DNA of 64,000 bases from assembly GCA_035712365.1 (NCBI GenBank), contig DASTAW010000008.1:62001-126000 (forward strand). The letters are read 5' to 3'. The position numbers were made by a program, and so were the translations under genes. This document shows, piece after piece, positions 33,828 to 42,027 of the stretch. Source of the DNA: Terriglobia bacterium. GTDB lineage: Bacteria; Acidobacteriota; Terriglobia; UBA7540. A model generated the notes under the pieces. It had not been told where the DNA came from, did not search any database, and was given only the letters and a program-made list of their open reading frames with translations. Position 1 is the first letter of the stretch, and every line of letters begins with the position of its first letter.

Positions 33828-34673
33828 TCAGTTGAGACCCAGCAACCGGCCGGGGTTCTCCTCAAAAACTTTTTTCAGACAGCCCTCCGTCAGCGCCAGC
33901 GTCCCGAACGCGTGTACCATATTCTTGATTTCAACCCGCGGGTAATTCGAGCCAAACACCATCCGGTTGCGCAGGCTGCGCTCCAGCACCGTGGTCGGGA
34001 TCTGCTTTGAGAAAACAAACTGGTAGAACTCTTTTGGCCCGTCGTAGTAGAGACACGATGTGTCCAGATAAACGTTGGGATACTTCAACGCCAAGGCGGT
34101 GGCTTCCCACACCCACGGCCAGCCCCAGTGCGCCAGCACAAAATTGAGCATTTTGAAGCGCACAATGGCCTCCTCCAACAGCATGGGATGGCCGCGCTCA
34201 ATCAGCGTGGCGGGCGCCCAACTCATACCGGTGTGTACCAGCACGGGAATATTTAATCCCGCCGCCACTTCGTAAAGCTCGTAAACCTTGCTGTCACGGA
34301 GTTCAAAATCTTGAAGAGCCGCGTCGAGTTTCAGGCCCTTCATGCCCAACTGTTTGACCGCGTGTTCCAGTTCCTTTGCCGCGCCCGTCTTCAGCGGGTC
34401 CACGCTGGCAAAACCGATAAAGCGGTCGCTCGTGGAACACAGTTCCGCCACCTGCTCGTTGGAGCTGACCGCGTCGCCCCGCGCCCGGGCACAATCGATC
34501 GGCAGCAACACCGCGCGGTCAATGCCGGCCACGTCCATCTGCAAGTAGAAGGTCTCGAGCGGTTGGAAATTGTTGCCGATCTGGAAAATGTCCCGGGCCA
34601 TCCGGGTATAATTGGGGTACTTGTCCGCCATCTCCTGAATCAGTACCGGGTGCGTGTGGAAATCGATTCTCAT
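33828..34673 (-). CDS. Amidohydrolase-2 (COG2159-type) family protein with catalytic Asp replaced by Asn
   Basis: A 281-residue TIM-barrel protein. The metal-site residues HxH (His6, His8 in DFHTHP), His147 in LVHTG and His182 in LAHWG are present. The usual catalytic and metal-binding Asp in GSDYP is Asn243 here (FGSNYP, codon AAT at 33947-33945), a change that should weaken or alter hydrolysis or decarboxylation. ATG 34673 overlaps the kinase stop (ATGA) and has GAGG upstream; the longer open frame is not used. The family includes ACMSD-type decarboxylases and lactonases such as L-fucono- or rhamnono-lactonase. A lactonase or lyase role in the sugar operon is possible. Confidence 0.82.
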   Translation of the reverse strand: MRIDFHTHPVLIQEMADKYPNYTRMARDIFQIGNNFQPLETFYLQMDVAGIDRAVLLPIDCARARGDAVSSNEQVAELCSTSDRFIGFASVDPLKTGAAKELEHAVKQLGMKGLKLDAALQDFELRDSKVYELYEVAAGLNIPVLVHTGMSWAPATLIERGHPMLLEEAIVRFKMLNFVLAHWGWPWVWEATALALKYPNVYLDTSCLYYDGPKEFYQFVFSKQIPTTVLERSLRNRMVFGSNYPRVEIKNMVHAFGTLALTEGCLKKVFEENPGRLLGLN

Positions 34674-35614
34674 GCTGCCGCCTCGTTCCTGTGCTCTTCT
34701 AGAAATTGCCGCCATGTCGCCGGTTCGCGGAATGCCTCCGTGCCGCCCGGCTGCGTGGTTGAAAATGCGCCCGCAAGATTGCCGCCGGCCAGGCAAGCCT
34801 GCAGCTCGGCGCCGCGAACGTACTGGTCCAGGAAACCCGCATCAAAACTGTCGCCAGCGCCCACAGGGTCAACGGCGTTTACGGAATACCCGGGGTGCGT
34901 CCATTCCTCCCCGCCGCGCCGCACCCGTGCGCCTTGTGCCCCCCGCTTGATGGCAACCACCTGCACCTGGCCGGCCAGTCTCTCCACCGCTGCTCTCAGG
35001 TTCTCTTGGCCTGTAATCCTCCCGGCCTCGCGTTCATTCACAAACAAAACGTCCACGTGTGGCAAAACTTCATCGAGACCGTCCCAGCGGTCGTCGGGGT
35101 CGTCGTTTGTATCGAGCGAGGTACTGAGCCCAGAACGCTTCATCTGTTCAAACAATTCCGGGATGCGCGGGCGCAGCGCCCGGTGAAGGTAAAACGAAGA
35201 AAGATGGAAATGTTTTCCGGAACGCAGGTAATCAAGGTCAAGGTCGTCGTATCCCATCTCAAACATTGCGCCGGGATACGTCAGAATTCGCCGGCTGCAT
35301 GAACCCGTGACGATGACGGTCAGCCCTGTCTTGGTTGCTCCGGCCACACTTCGCACCCGGCTCACATCCACGCCGCCGGAGGCAAGCCGCTCCAGAGCGA
35401 TTTTGCCCAGCGGGTCAGTCCCGATGCGCGAAATAAAACCGACCCTGTTGCCGATCACCGCCAGGTTATGGGCAAAGATAGCCGACGAACTTCCCAAGGT
35501 CAGGGCCAGATTGTCCGCCAGAAGTTCCTTTTCCGGCTCCAGTTCGTCCGGCAAACCATAAAGAATCAGGTCGAGGTTCAGCTCCCCGACAACCGTCACG
35601 TCGAATTGCGCCAT
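34670..35614 (-). CDS. PfkB-family carbohydrate kinase 1
   Basis: A 314-residue ribokinase-fold kinase. VVGELNLDLILYGLP opens the protein, GSSSAIFAHNLAVIGNRVGFISRIGTD is the first family signature region, and DPVGAGDSFDAGFLDQYV contains the GAGD anion hole and catalytic Asp near residue 250. It phosphorylates a sugar, sugar acid or nucleoside with ATP. It lies 8 bases after the SIS gene and overlaps the amidohydrolase by 4 bases, so all three are tightly coupled. The pairing with a SIS protein resembles amino-sugar or inositol-type catabolic operons, but the substrate is unknown. Confidence 0.9.
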   Translation of the reverse strand: MAQFDVTVVGELNLDLILYGLPDELEPEKELLADNLALTLGSSSAIFAHNLAVIGNRVGFISRIGTDPLGKIALERLASGGVDVSRVRSVAGATKTGLTVIVTGSCSRRILTYPGAMFEMGYDDLDLDYLRSGKHFHLSSFYLHRALRPRIPELFEQMKRSGLSTSLDTNDDPDDRWDGLDEVLPHVDVLFVNEREAGRITGQENLRAAVERLAGQVQVVAIKRGAQGARVRRGGEEWTHPGYSVNAVDPVGAGDSFDAGFLDQYVRGAELQACLAGGNLAGAFSTTQPGGTEAFREPATWRQFLEEHRNEAAA

Positions 35615-35622
35615 CCTGAGTC

Positions 35623-36705
35623 CTATTCGGCCTTCCCCTTCAGTACGACCACGCGGCTCAAATGCCTTGGCTCGTCAGGATCAAAGCCTCGCTTCAGCCC
35701 CAGGTACAGCCCCATCAACTGAGCGGGCAGAATATGCGGGGCCAGGCGCGCTACTTCAGGGACGTCCAGTTCCAGTTCGATCAGCACGTCCGCTGCCCGG
35801 CGAACCTTGTCATTCGCACGGTTCGTAATGACGAGCGTGCTGCCACCCAATTCCTTCATCTCTTCCAGCACTTCCTGCTCGGAAGCTCCCGTGCTTTCCG
35901 CCAGGAAAAACGTCAGCAGAGTTTGCGGGCTCACAATCGACTTCGGGCCGTGGCGGAATTCCAGGGTATGAAAAACTTGCGCGTAAGAGCAGGACATCTC
36001 TGTCACCTTCAACTGCCCCTCCGATGCGATCCCGAAGAACGGCCCCTGTCCCATAAAAACGTAATCCGCAAATTCGTTGGAGCTGGCAAACTTTTCAATG
36101 CACGGCTGCAATCGCTTCAGTGCCCGTTGCGCCTGCCCCGGCATCTGCTTGAGCGCCTCCAGAAAATCATTGTCACGGCCGACCCAGCCCGCCAGCGCCT
36201 GCAGGCCCAGCAGCATGGTGCTGAACGAACGGGTCATCACCGTGCTCCGTTCATCCGCCGCAGGAAGCAGCAAAGCAGAGGTCACCCGCTTTTCAAGTTC
36301 CTTCCCCGTCGCACAGCTGACTGCCAGGGTCCGGATGTCGCGTTCGTTCTCGAGGGAATCGGCCGCCATCAGCATCTCGGTAGTGTGTCCCGAGCGTGAT
36401 ATCAGGACGGGCTGACACTTGCCACTTCCCAGAACCTGGTCGGGATAGAGCAGAAGTTCAGAAGCCGGCACGGCCTTTGACCGCTGGCCTGTAATGGCGG
36501 TCCAGCTCCAGGCGGCCGCTTGCGCCACATAGTAACTCGACCCGCAGCCGACAAAAACCCACTCATCAGCCTTCTTCAGCGGCTTCAGGGCTTCCTCATA
36601 TCGGCCGTGCTCTTCAAGTTCCTGCAAAGTGGCAGCCCAGACACTGGGCTCTGACATGATCTCTGCGTAACTCCGATGCCCTCGGCCCTCTAAAATTTCA
36701 CTCAC
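35623..36705 (-). CDS. SIS-domain sugar isomerase/deaminase (AgaS/FrlB/GlmS-C-like)
   Basis: A 360-residue protein with two SIS domains. The first has VFVGCGSSYYVAQAAAW and SRSGHTTEMLMAADSL; the second has EFRHGPKSIV, the Glu-x-x-His-Gly-Pro motif of the GlmS isomerase half. There is no N-terminal glutaminase domain. Family members deaminate or isomerise amino-sugar phosphates or cleave fructoselysine phosphates. GTG 36705 is the start because GAAGGAGG sits 7 bases before it; the longer frame to 36780 would place this ribosome site inside coding. It is first in a tight minus-strand operon and is preceded by a promoter and palindrome. Confidence 0.87.
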   Translation of the reverse strand: MSEILEGRGHRSYAEIMSEPSVWAATLQELEEHGRYEEALKPLKKADEWVFVGCGSSYYVAQAAAWSWTAITGQRSKAVPASELLLYPDQVLGSGKCQPVLISRSGHTTEMLMAADSLENERDIRTLAVSCATGKELEKRVTSALLLPAADERSTVMTRSFSTMLLGLQALAGWVGRDNDFLEALKQMPGQAQRALKRLQPCIEKFASSNEFADYVFMGQGPFFGIASEGQLKVTEMSCSYAQVFHTLEFRHGPKSIVSPQTLLTFFLAESTGASEQEVLEEMKELGGSTLVITNRANDKVRRAADVLIELELDVPEVARLAPHILPAQLMGLYLGLKRGFDPDEPRHLSRVVVLKGKAE

Positions 36706-36796
36706 TCCACTGCCTCCTTCAAGCCTGATAACGACATACAATTCGAACGGAATACGTTTGGTTTGGGAGCTATGCAGCAACTAGCCGACTGCAAGT

Positions 36797-36812
36797 TACC
36801 CGTATTACGGTA
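36797..36812. promoter_or_regulatory. Palindromic operator candidate before the SIS operon
   Basis: CCGTATTACGG (36800-36810) is a perfect 11-base palindrome; the flanking TAC and GTA extend it to 16 bases with a single unmatched C. It lies where the transcription start of the promoter at 36819-36848 would fall, a position typical of a repressor site. The regulator is not identified; the XRE gene at 40218 is the nearest in this locus. Confidence 0.4.
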
Positions 36813-36818
36813 GGTTTC

Positions 36819-36848
36819 TTTTTACTACGTTTTGCTTTCGACTGTCAA
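36819..36848 (-). promoter_or_regulatory. Candidate promoter of the SIS/PfkB operon
   Basis: On the minus strand a perfect TTGACA (36848-36843) is followed after 18 bases by TAAAAA (36824-36819). The GTG start at 36705 is about 105 bases downstream. This is the best -35 match in the 270-base gap. Confidence 0.45.
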
Positions 36849-36975
36849 AAGCGTTTTGCGCTTTGCACACTATCCCCACACTCCCTGGTTCCGCGCGCGG
36901 CGTTAGCGCACTGCCATCGCTGCAATGAGAGAATCTGATTTCAGGCCGTGCTCGCGACCCGGCTCCGGAGCCGTT

Positions 36976-38067
36976 TCAGCGTTCCCGGTTAAGCCATGGG
37001 GTTACAGGCACCTGACCAGGATTTTTTGGCTTATAAGGCCAGGTGATGCGCTTGCCGGTGGCTGCCGATTCGTATGCAGCATAGATAATCTCCAGCGTCG
37101 CGCGACCGTCCTCGCCGGTTTCCATCGGTTTCTCTTCACCCAGCACAGCGCGTGTGAAGTGCCGCATCTCGTGCGGAAAGCCGTAAAGGAAGGCTTCCTC
37201 AAACACGGTGAAAGTCCAGCCTTTGGTTTCGCCGGCCTTTTCCACTGCATAGCCGTAGCCGCGCTTGCTATAGGTCTCCATGGAACTCCCACGGAGCAGG
37301 TCGCAATGGACAACGCCCTCGGTCCCGTAAAGGTCGGCACGGTCATCCATGCCCCCCTGGCGCGCCCAGCTATCTTCGACCACGGAGATGCCGCCGTTTT
37401 CGAATTCAACGATCACGATGGAATTGTCATCGCCTTTCGTTCTTCCTTTGTGATAAACGAGCTGGCAGTGGGCGGTAACGCTTTTGACCTTTGGCTTGCC
37501 ATAAACCCAGCGGGTCCATTCGATGCCGTGGCATCCCATGTCCATCAGCGCCCCGCCGCCTGACCGCTCGACATCATAAAACCAGTCGGAGTGCGGCCCG
37601 GAGTGCTTTTCACTTTGCTTGGCCATGTAAAGCTCGCCGATGGCCTTCTCATCCACCAGGTGCTTGGCGCGAACATACTTGGGCGAAAAGCAGATGGTTT
37701 CTGCATACATGAGCTTGACCTTGTGCTTCTTGCAGGCGGCAATCATGGCGTCGGCATCTTCCAGAGTGTGGGCGATTGGCTTCTCCAGGATGACGTCCTT
37801 GCCGGCTTCCGCGGCAGCAACAACGATTCTCCGGTGCAAATCGTTGGGAACCCCTACCACCACCACGTCCACGTCTTTCCGCTCCACAAGCTTTCGGTAA
37901 TCCGTCATTGCCACCGGTATCTTCCACTTGCTGGCAAACTCCTCAACGCGTTTCTTGTTGGAAGAGCACGCAGCGACAAGCTGGGCCTCCTTCACCTCCT
38001 GGAAAGCTTCTGCATGAAGGTTTGAAACGAAAGCCGACCCGATAATCCCCACCCTCACCTTGTCCAT
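36976..38067 (-). CDS. Gfo/Idh/MocA family oxidoreductase
   Basis: A 363-residue NAD(P)-dependent sugar dehydrogenase. The nucleotide-binding KVRVGIIGSAFVSNLHAEAF is at the N-terminus; VVVGVPNDLHRRIVVAAAEAGKDVILEKPIA has the conserved Glu-Lys-Pro; DMGCHGIEWTRWV holds the usual catalytic-region His. ATG 38067 with GGAGGAGCG upstream is chosen over the longer open frame that runs through a tandem repeat. Members oxidise or reduce sugars, inositols and their derivatives. It is on the same strand as the SIS operon but 270 bases upstream, with its own divergent gap to the second PfkB kinase. Confidence 0.9.
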   Translation of the reverse strand: MDKVRVGIIGSAFVSNLHAEAFQEVKEAQLVAACSSNKKRVEEFASKWKIPVAMTDYRKLVERKDVDVVVVGVPNDLHRRIVVAAAEAGKDVILEKPIAHTLEDADAMIAACKKHKVKLMYAETICFSPKYVRAKHLVDEKAIGELYMAKQSEKHSGPHSDWFYDVERSGGGALMDMGCHGIEWTRWVYGKPKVKSVTAHCQLVYHKGRTKGDDNSIVIVEFENGGISVVEDSWARQGGMDDRADLYGTEGVVHCDLLRGSSMETYSKRGYGYAVEKAGETKGWTFTVFEEAFLYGFPHEMRHFTRAVLGEEKPMETGEDGRATLEIIYAAYESAATGKRITWPYKPKNPGQVPVTPWLNRER

Positions 38068-38124
38068 GATCGCTCCTCCGACAAATTCCGTTTTTTCGCC
38101 CGCCTTGCTACCCTGCGTGGGACG

Positions 38125-38157
38125 CCGGCCACTTCCCGGCCACTTCCCGGCCACTGC
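38125..38157. repeat. Short tandem repeat, three 11-bp units
   Basis: CCGGCCACTTC twice and CCGGCCACTGC once, head to tail, followed by CCGGCAA. It lies in the 282-base divergent gap between the Gfo/Idh/MocA gene and PfkB kinase 2, where it could be a repeated binding site or a slippage tract. Confidence 0.7.
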
Positions 38158-38349
38158 CGGCAACCTTCCAAGATACCACAAGCCCGGGTGAACTCGAATT
38201 CCTAATCGGCCTGGGACGGCCCCCGCATCGAGGTCCGAAAGGAACGGAACTCCTCTTAGCCCCGCCACGGACCCTTCGGCAAAATTTTATTGCAAGGGTG
38301 CGACCATCGGCGATAGCATCCAAGGCTCTCGTCTTCGGGGAGAAACCAG

Positions 38350-39372
38350 ATGCCGCCAAAAGCAACGGACGTTGTGGGTCTCGGCCTGAATGCCACGGAC
38401 ACGGTCCTGATGGTCCGGGAATTTCCGCCGCTGGGTGGAAAAGAACGCGTTGTCTCTCTGTCACGACAGGCGGGAGGCCAGGTGGCCACCGCGCTCGTCA
38501 CTTGCCAGCGACTGGGCCTGCAAGCCCGGTACATCGGAAAGGTTGGCGACGACGAGGCCGGCCGCTTCCAACTGCAAAGCCTGCGGGACGAAGGCCTGGA
38601 TGTCCAGTATACGGAGGTCACACCCGGCGCGGACACCCAATTCGGGCTAATCATCGTTGACCAAGCGACTGGCGAACGGACAGTTTTCTGGGACCGCGAC
38701 AAGCGCCTGGCCATTGCGCCGCGCGAATTGAAGCCGGAGTCAATCACCACGGCCAAAATCCTGCACATTGACGGATGCGACTCCGCTGCCTGCACCCAGG
38801 CGGCCAGATGGGCGCGCAAGGCGGGGTTGCCTGTCGTCGCAGACCTCGATACGGTTTACAAAGATGTGGAGCAGATTTTTCCCCTTATCGACTACCTGAT
38901 TGCCTCCGCTAATTTTCTGCCTGCCGTGACCGGGCGGAACGACCCGTTTCTGGTGCTGGAGTACATGGCACGGGAATACAAGATCCGGGCCCCGGGAATG
39001 ACGCTGGGCCGCGATGGCGCGCTGGTGTACAGCCACAACAAGTTCCATTATTCGCCGGGCTTTGTCGTGGAGACCGTGGACACCACGGGAGCGGGGGACA
39101 TTTTTCACGGGGCTTTTGCCTACGGGTTGCTCGAAGGTTGGGACATCGAGCGGACCCTGGACTTTTCGAACGCCATGGCCGGATTGAACTGCACGCGGGT
39201 TGGAGCGCGCGGCGGCATTGCAACCCGGGCCGAGGCCGAAAAGCTGATGGCCGCCGGCGCTCGCCACCGCAACCCGGATTATGTCAGCCTGCCGCGGGCC
39301 GGCGGCAAAAGGCCAGCCCCAGCACGGGACAAGAAACGTGCAGCGCGCTTAAGGAGCCATGGCGACCGTTAG
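38350..39372 (+). CDS. PfkB-family carbohydrate kinase 2
   Basis: A 340-residue ribokinase-fold kinase. GGQVATALVTCQRLGLQARYIGKVGDDEAG is the first signature region, and VDTTGAGDIFHGAFAYGLLEGW holds the GAGD motif and catalytic Asp near residue 251. The C-terminal 30 residues are rich in Lys and Arg and overlap the next gene by 14 bases. GGGGAG lies 8 bases before ATG. Closest in look to sulfofructose, ketohexose or ribokinase-type members. It is divergent from the Gfo/Idh/MocA gene and likely shares substrate chemistry with the sugar locus. Confidence 0.9.
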   Translation: MPPKATDVVGLGLNATDTVLMVREFPPLGGKERVVSLSRQAGGQVATALVTCQRLGLQARYIGKVGDDEAGRFQLQSLRDEGLDVQYTEVTPGADTQFGLIIVDQATGERTVFWDRDKRLAIAPRELKPESITTAKILHIDGCDSAACTQAARWARKAGLPVVADLDTVYKDVEQIFPLIDYLIASANFLPAVTGRNDPFLVLEYMAREYKIRAPGMTLGRDGALVYSHNKFHYSPGFVVETVDTTGAGDIFHGAFAYGLLEGWDIERTLDFSNAMAGLNCTRVGARGGIATRAEAEKLMAAGARHRNPDYVSLPRAGGKRPAPARDKKRAARLRSHGDR

Positions 39373-40156
39373 TTATGCACTCATTACCGGGGCCTCCAGC
39401 GGCATTGGAGAATGCTTTGCCCGCGCATTGGCCGGGCGCGGTCACAACCTGGTACTCACCGCACGCTCGGAAGGCAAGCTGAGCCAATTGGCCGCCGACC
39501 TGGTTCGCCAGCGCTCGATTCAGGCCGAGGTCATTCCGGCAGACCTCAGTTCGCGTGATGCGGCTCCGCAGCTTATCTCGATCCTCAAGGAAAAAAATCT
39601 TGACGTCGACCTGCTGGTGAACAACGCAGCATTCGGAGCGCGAGGAGAGTTCTGGAAGCTGCCGCTCGACCGGCAAATAGCGATGGTGCGGCTGAATGTC
39701 AATGCGCTCGCCGAGCTCACCTACCTGCTGCTGCCGGCCATGGTTGCGCGCGGCGAAGGGGCAATCATCAACGTGTCTTCGACGATAAGCTTCCAGGCTG
39801 CGGCCTACACCACCACATACGCCGCCACCAAGGCTTTCGTGACAAGTTTCTCGATGGGGCTTGCTGAAGAGGTGCGCGCGCACGGCGTCCGGGTGGTGAC
39901 GCTTTGCCCCGGCAGCACTCGAACCAATTTTTTTGAAGCCGGCAATTACGGAGTCCGCGATATGCCCGGCGGCATGCAGGACCCGGCAGAAGTGGTTGAC
40001 GAAGCGCTCCGGGCGCTCGACCGTGGCGGCGGGCTGGTGGTCCCGCGCCTCCTGAACAAGTCCATGCTTTTCGTCCAGCGTTTCTGCCCGCGCGAAACTG
40101 TGGCGAAATTTGCCGCCAGGATCTTTCGTCCCCGGGACCTCGGCAACCATCTCTGA
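39359..40156 (+). CDS. Short-chain dehydrogenase/reductase
   Basis: A 265-residue classical SDR. Cofactor motif TGASSGIG at residues 10-17, NNAAFG, catalytic Ser in NVSSTIS and the YxxxK pair in YAATK are all present; Thr/Arg-rich residues after the first strand suggest NADP preference. AAGGAG is only 2 bases before ATG, and the gene overlaps the kinase by 14 bases, so it is translationally coupled. The substrate is unknown; SDRs of the DltE/YqjQ type look similar. Confidence 0.9.
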   Translation: MATVSYALITGASSGIGECFARALAGRGHNLVLTARSEGKLSQLAADLVRQRSIQAEVIPADLSSRDAAPQLISILKEKNLDVDLLVNNAAFGARGEFWKLPLDRQIAMVRLNVNALAELTYLLLPAMVARGEGAIINVSSTISFQAAAYTTTYAATKAFVTSFSMGLAEEVRAHGVRVVTLCPGSTRTNFFEAGNYGVRDMPGGMQDPAEVVDEALRALDRGGGLVVPRLLNKSMLFVQRFCPRETVAKFAARIFRPRDLGNHL

Positions 40157-40217
40157 TTCATCGCGCGGAACTGGATAACTTTGTCAAGTATTTTTATAAA
40201 GGGGGTCGATCAAGAGC

Positions 40218-40673
40218 ATGAAAAGACAGCCATTATCCCGACGCCGGCCTGTATCTGGAGACGACTTGAAGGGCGCTATTCGACAGGTGCGGGTCTACCA
40301 TGGCCTTTCCCAAACCGATTTCGCTATTCGGCTTGGAGTGAAGCAGTCCACCATCTTCCGTTGGGAGTCGGGACGCACCAAGCCACAGCCGTCCTTGCTC
40401 CGGGAGCTGATTATCATGTCGCCGCCGAATGTCCGGCACGTATTCGAGCAGGAGGGATCGACCACCATCGCCCAGGTGTCGCTGGACCGCTCAAAGGAGG
40501 CTGCCGTGGTTCAGCAGCAGTGGGAGAATGACTGGCTCCGCGATCCGGTGGGTCACTTAGACGACATCCATGCTGCGGTCCAGGAACGGTTAAAGTTTCT
40601 CTATCTCAGGGGAAAGAACGGGAATGTGCAGGATGCTAAGAAGCTTGTCGGAATCCTGAAACATATTATCTGA
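40218..40673 (+). CDS. XRE-family helix-turn-helix protein
   Basis: A 151-residue protein. Residues 15-60 form an XRE DNA-binding domain, with HGLSQTDFAIRLGVKQSTIFRWESGRTKP showing the recognition helix. The C-terminal 85 residues have no recognised domain; a Gln-rich helix (VVQQQWENDWL) may serve oligomerisation. It lies between the SDR and the cyclase-family gene, 14 bases before the latter, and may regulate the surrounding locus. Its target may be the palindrome at 36797, but that is inference. Confidence 0.82.
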   Translation: MKRQPLSRRRPVSGDDLKGAIRQVRVYHGLSQTDFAIRLGVKQSTIFRWESGRTKPQPSLLRELIIMSPPNVRHVFEQEGSTTIAQVSLDRSKEAAVVQQQWENDWLRDPVGHLDDIHAAVQERLKFLYLRGKNGNVQDAKKLVGILKHII

Positions 40674-40686
40674 AAGGATTCCGTTT

Positions 40687-41400
40687 ATGGAATTGTCAAC
40701 CTTAATCTCCAGCCTGCGCCGCGCCCGCCTGGTTGACCTGAGCCAGACACTCGAAGAGCGTATGCCGAACTTCCCCACCCACTCAAAGTTCTTTCACAAC
40801 CTGTGGGGATCTTACCAGCTTGGAGGGCGGTCGCTCAGCTACCAGGTGCTGATGCATGAGCATAACGGGACGCACGTTGACGCCCCGGTGCATTTTGTGG
40901 CTGATAAAAATGCTGAAGGGCACAAAACCATCGACCAGATTGGGCCTGGCCATCTCATTGGGCGTGGCGTGCGCCTCGACTGCCGCGGCTTGAAGGAAGG
41001 CGATTACGTCTCAGCACAGTCCATTCAACATTGGGAAGCGGAACACGGGGCCATCGAGGCCGGCGACATTGTCGTGTTCAATTTTGGATGGTCAGAACAC
41101 TGGGGACTGGCGCCGGACCATCGGCGATATCTGAATGATTGGCCGGGCGTCAGCATGGAAGCAGCGGACTACCTCGTCAGCAAATCCGTGGCGGCGGTAG
41201 GTGTCGATTCCCTTTCGCCGGATCCGCCGGCGGCGCTTGACCATCATCCTGTCCATCCCGTGCTGCTCGAAAAGGACGTTCTGATCATCGAGAACCTGAC
41301 GCGCCTTGACGAGCTTCCCGATTTCTTTCTGTTTCTGGCGCTGCCGCTGAAAATCCGGCAGGGGTCCGGCTCGCCCATCCGGGCCGTGGCGCTGGTTTAG
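40687..41400 (+). CDS. Cyclase family protein (kynurenine-formamidase-like metal hydrolase)
   Basis: A 237-residue protein of the PF04199 cyclase family. The metal motif HxGTHxDxPxHF is seen as HNGTHVDAPVHF near residue 60. LVDLSQTLEERMPNFPTH at the start and DIVVFNFGWSEHWG in the middle are characteristic. Family members hydrolyse formamides such as N-formylkynurenine or small lactams and lactones. AAGGA precedes ATG. Co-directional with the XRE gene. The substrate is not known; no kynurenine genes are near. Confidence 0.9.
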   Translation: MELSTLISSLRRARLVDLSQTLEERMPNFPTHSKFFHNLWGSYQLGGRSLSYQVLMHEHNGTHVDAPVHFVADKNAEGHKTIDQIGPGHLIGRGVRLDCRGLKEGDYVSAQSIQHWEAEHGAIEAGDIVVFNFGWSEHWGLAPDHRRYLNDWPGVSMEAADYLVSKSVAAVGVDSLSPDPPAALDHHPVHPVLLEKDVLIIENLTRLDELPDFFLFLALPLKIRQGSGSPIRAVALV

Positions 41401-41424
41401 AACGCCGCAAAGTTTCCTTGTGCG

Positions 41425-41985
41425 CTAATGTTCAGCGGCGTTCAAGTAGCCGTCCACCACGGCCTTCCACCTGCCCTGCGCCTCCAGGATGATCTCGATG
41501 GTCTCTCGGATAGCCCCCAGCCCACCCGGAGCTTTCGTCACGTAATGGACGTGCCGGCGAAGCAGCGAGTGGCCGTCCTGGACGCACACCGCAAACCCCA
41601 CGCGCTTCAAGATGGGAAGGTCAACCAGGTCGTCCCCCACATAGCAGACTTCATCATCATTCACTCCAGCAGCCTTCAGAATCCGCTCATAAGGCGGGAT
41701 CTTCTCGAGAACATTTTCTTCCACAAAATCCAGCTTCAGCTCTGCCGCGCGGTAACGCACGGTCTCCGAGCCGCGGCCGCTGATGATGCCGATCTTGAGT
41801 CCGGCTTCACGCGCGTATCGGATGCCGATGCCGTCGCGGGAATGGAACGTCTTGGTTTCAAACATTCCGCCTGCGGGCCGCGGCACGTAGTAGATGCGGC
41901 CGTCGGTCATAACGCCGTCAACGTCGAGCAGCAATAGCTTGATCTTGCGCGCGCGCTGACGGACCTGCTGATTGGATAGCGGCAT
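41425..41985 (-). CDS. kdsC: 3-deoxy-D-manno-octulosonate 8-phosphate phosphatase (KdsC-type HAD)
   Basis: A 186-residue C0-type HAD phosphatase. Motif I is LLLDVDGVMTDGRIYY (nucleophile Asp), motif II GIISGRGSETV, motif III around AGVNDDEVCYVGDDLVDLPIL. KdsC removes phosphate from Kdo-8-phosphate before activation by CMP. It follows kdsD by 42 bases on the same strand, and kdsA and pyrG are 4 kb upstream, so the assignment is well supported. GAGGAGGG lies just before ATG. Cytoplasmic, homotetrameric in the family. Confidence 0.92.
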   Translation of the reverse strand: MPLSNQQVRQRARKIKLLLLDVDGVMTDGRIYYVPRPAGGMFETKTFHSRDGIGIRYAREAGLKIGIISGRGSETVRYRAAELKLDFVEENVLEKIPPYERILKAAGVNDDEVCYVGDDLVDLPILKRVGFAVCVQDGHSLLRRHVHYVTKAPGGLGAIRETIEIILEAQGRWKAVVDGYLNAAEH

Positions 41986-42027
41986 ATCCCTCCTCGACGT
42001 ATTCCCAAACTTGACTGGGGAGCGTGT

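Noticed and set aside
36960-36973. CGGCTCCGGAGCCG palindrome just after the Gfo/Idh/MocA stop as a terminator
   Set aside because: It is a perfect 14-base palindrome but with no loop and no T-run on either strand, so it is not a convincing terminator.
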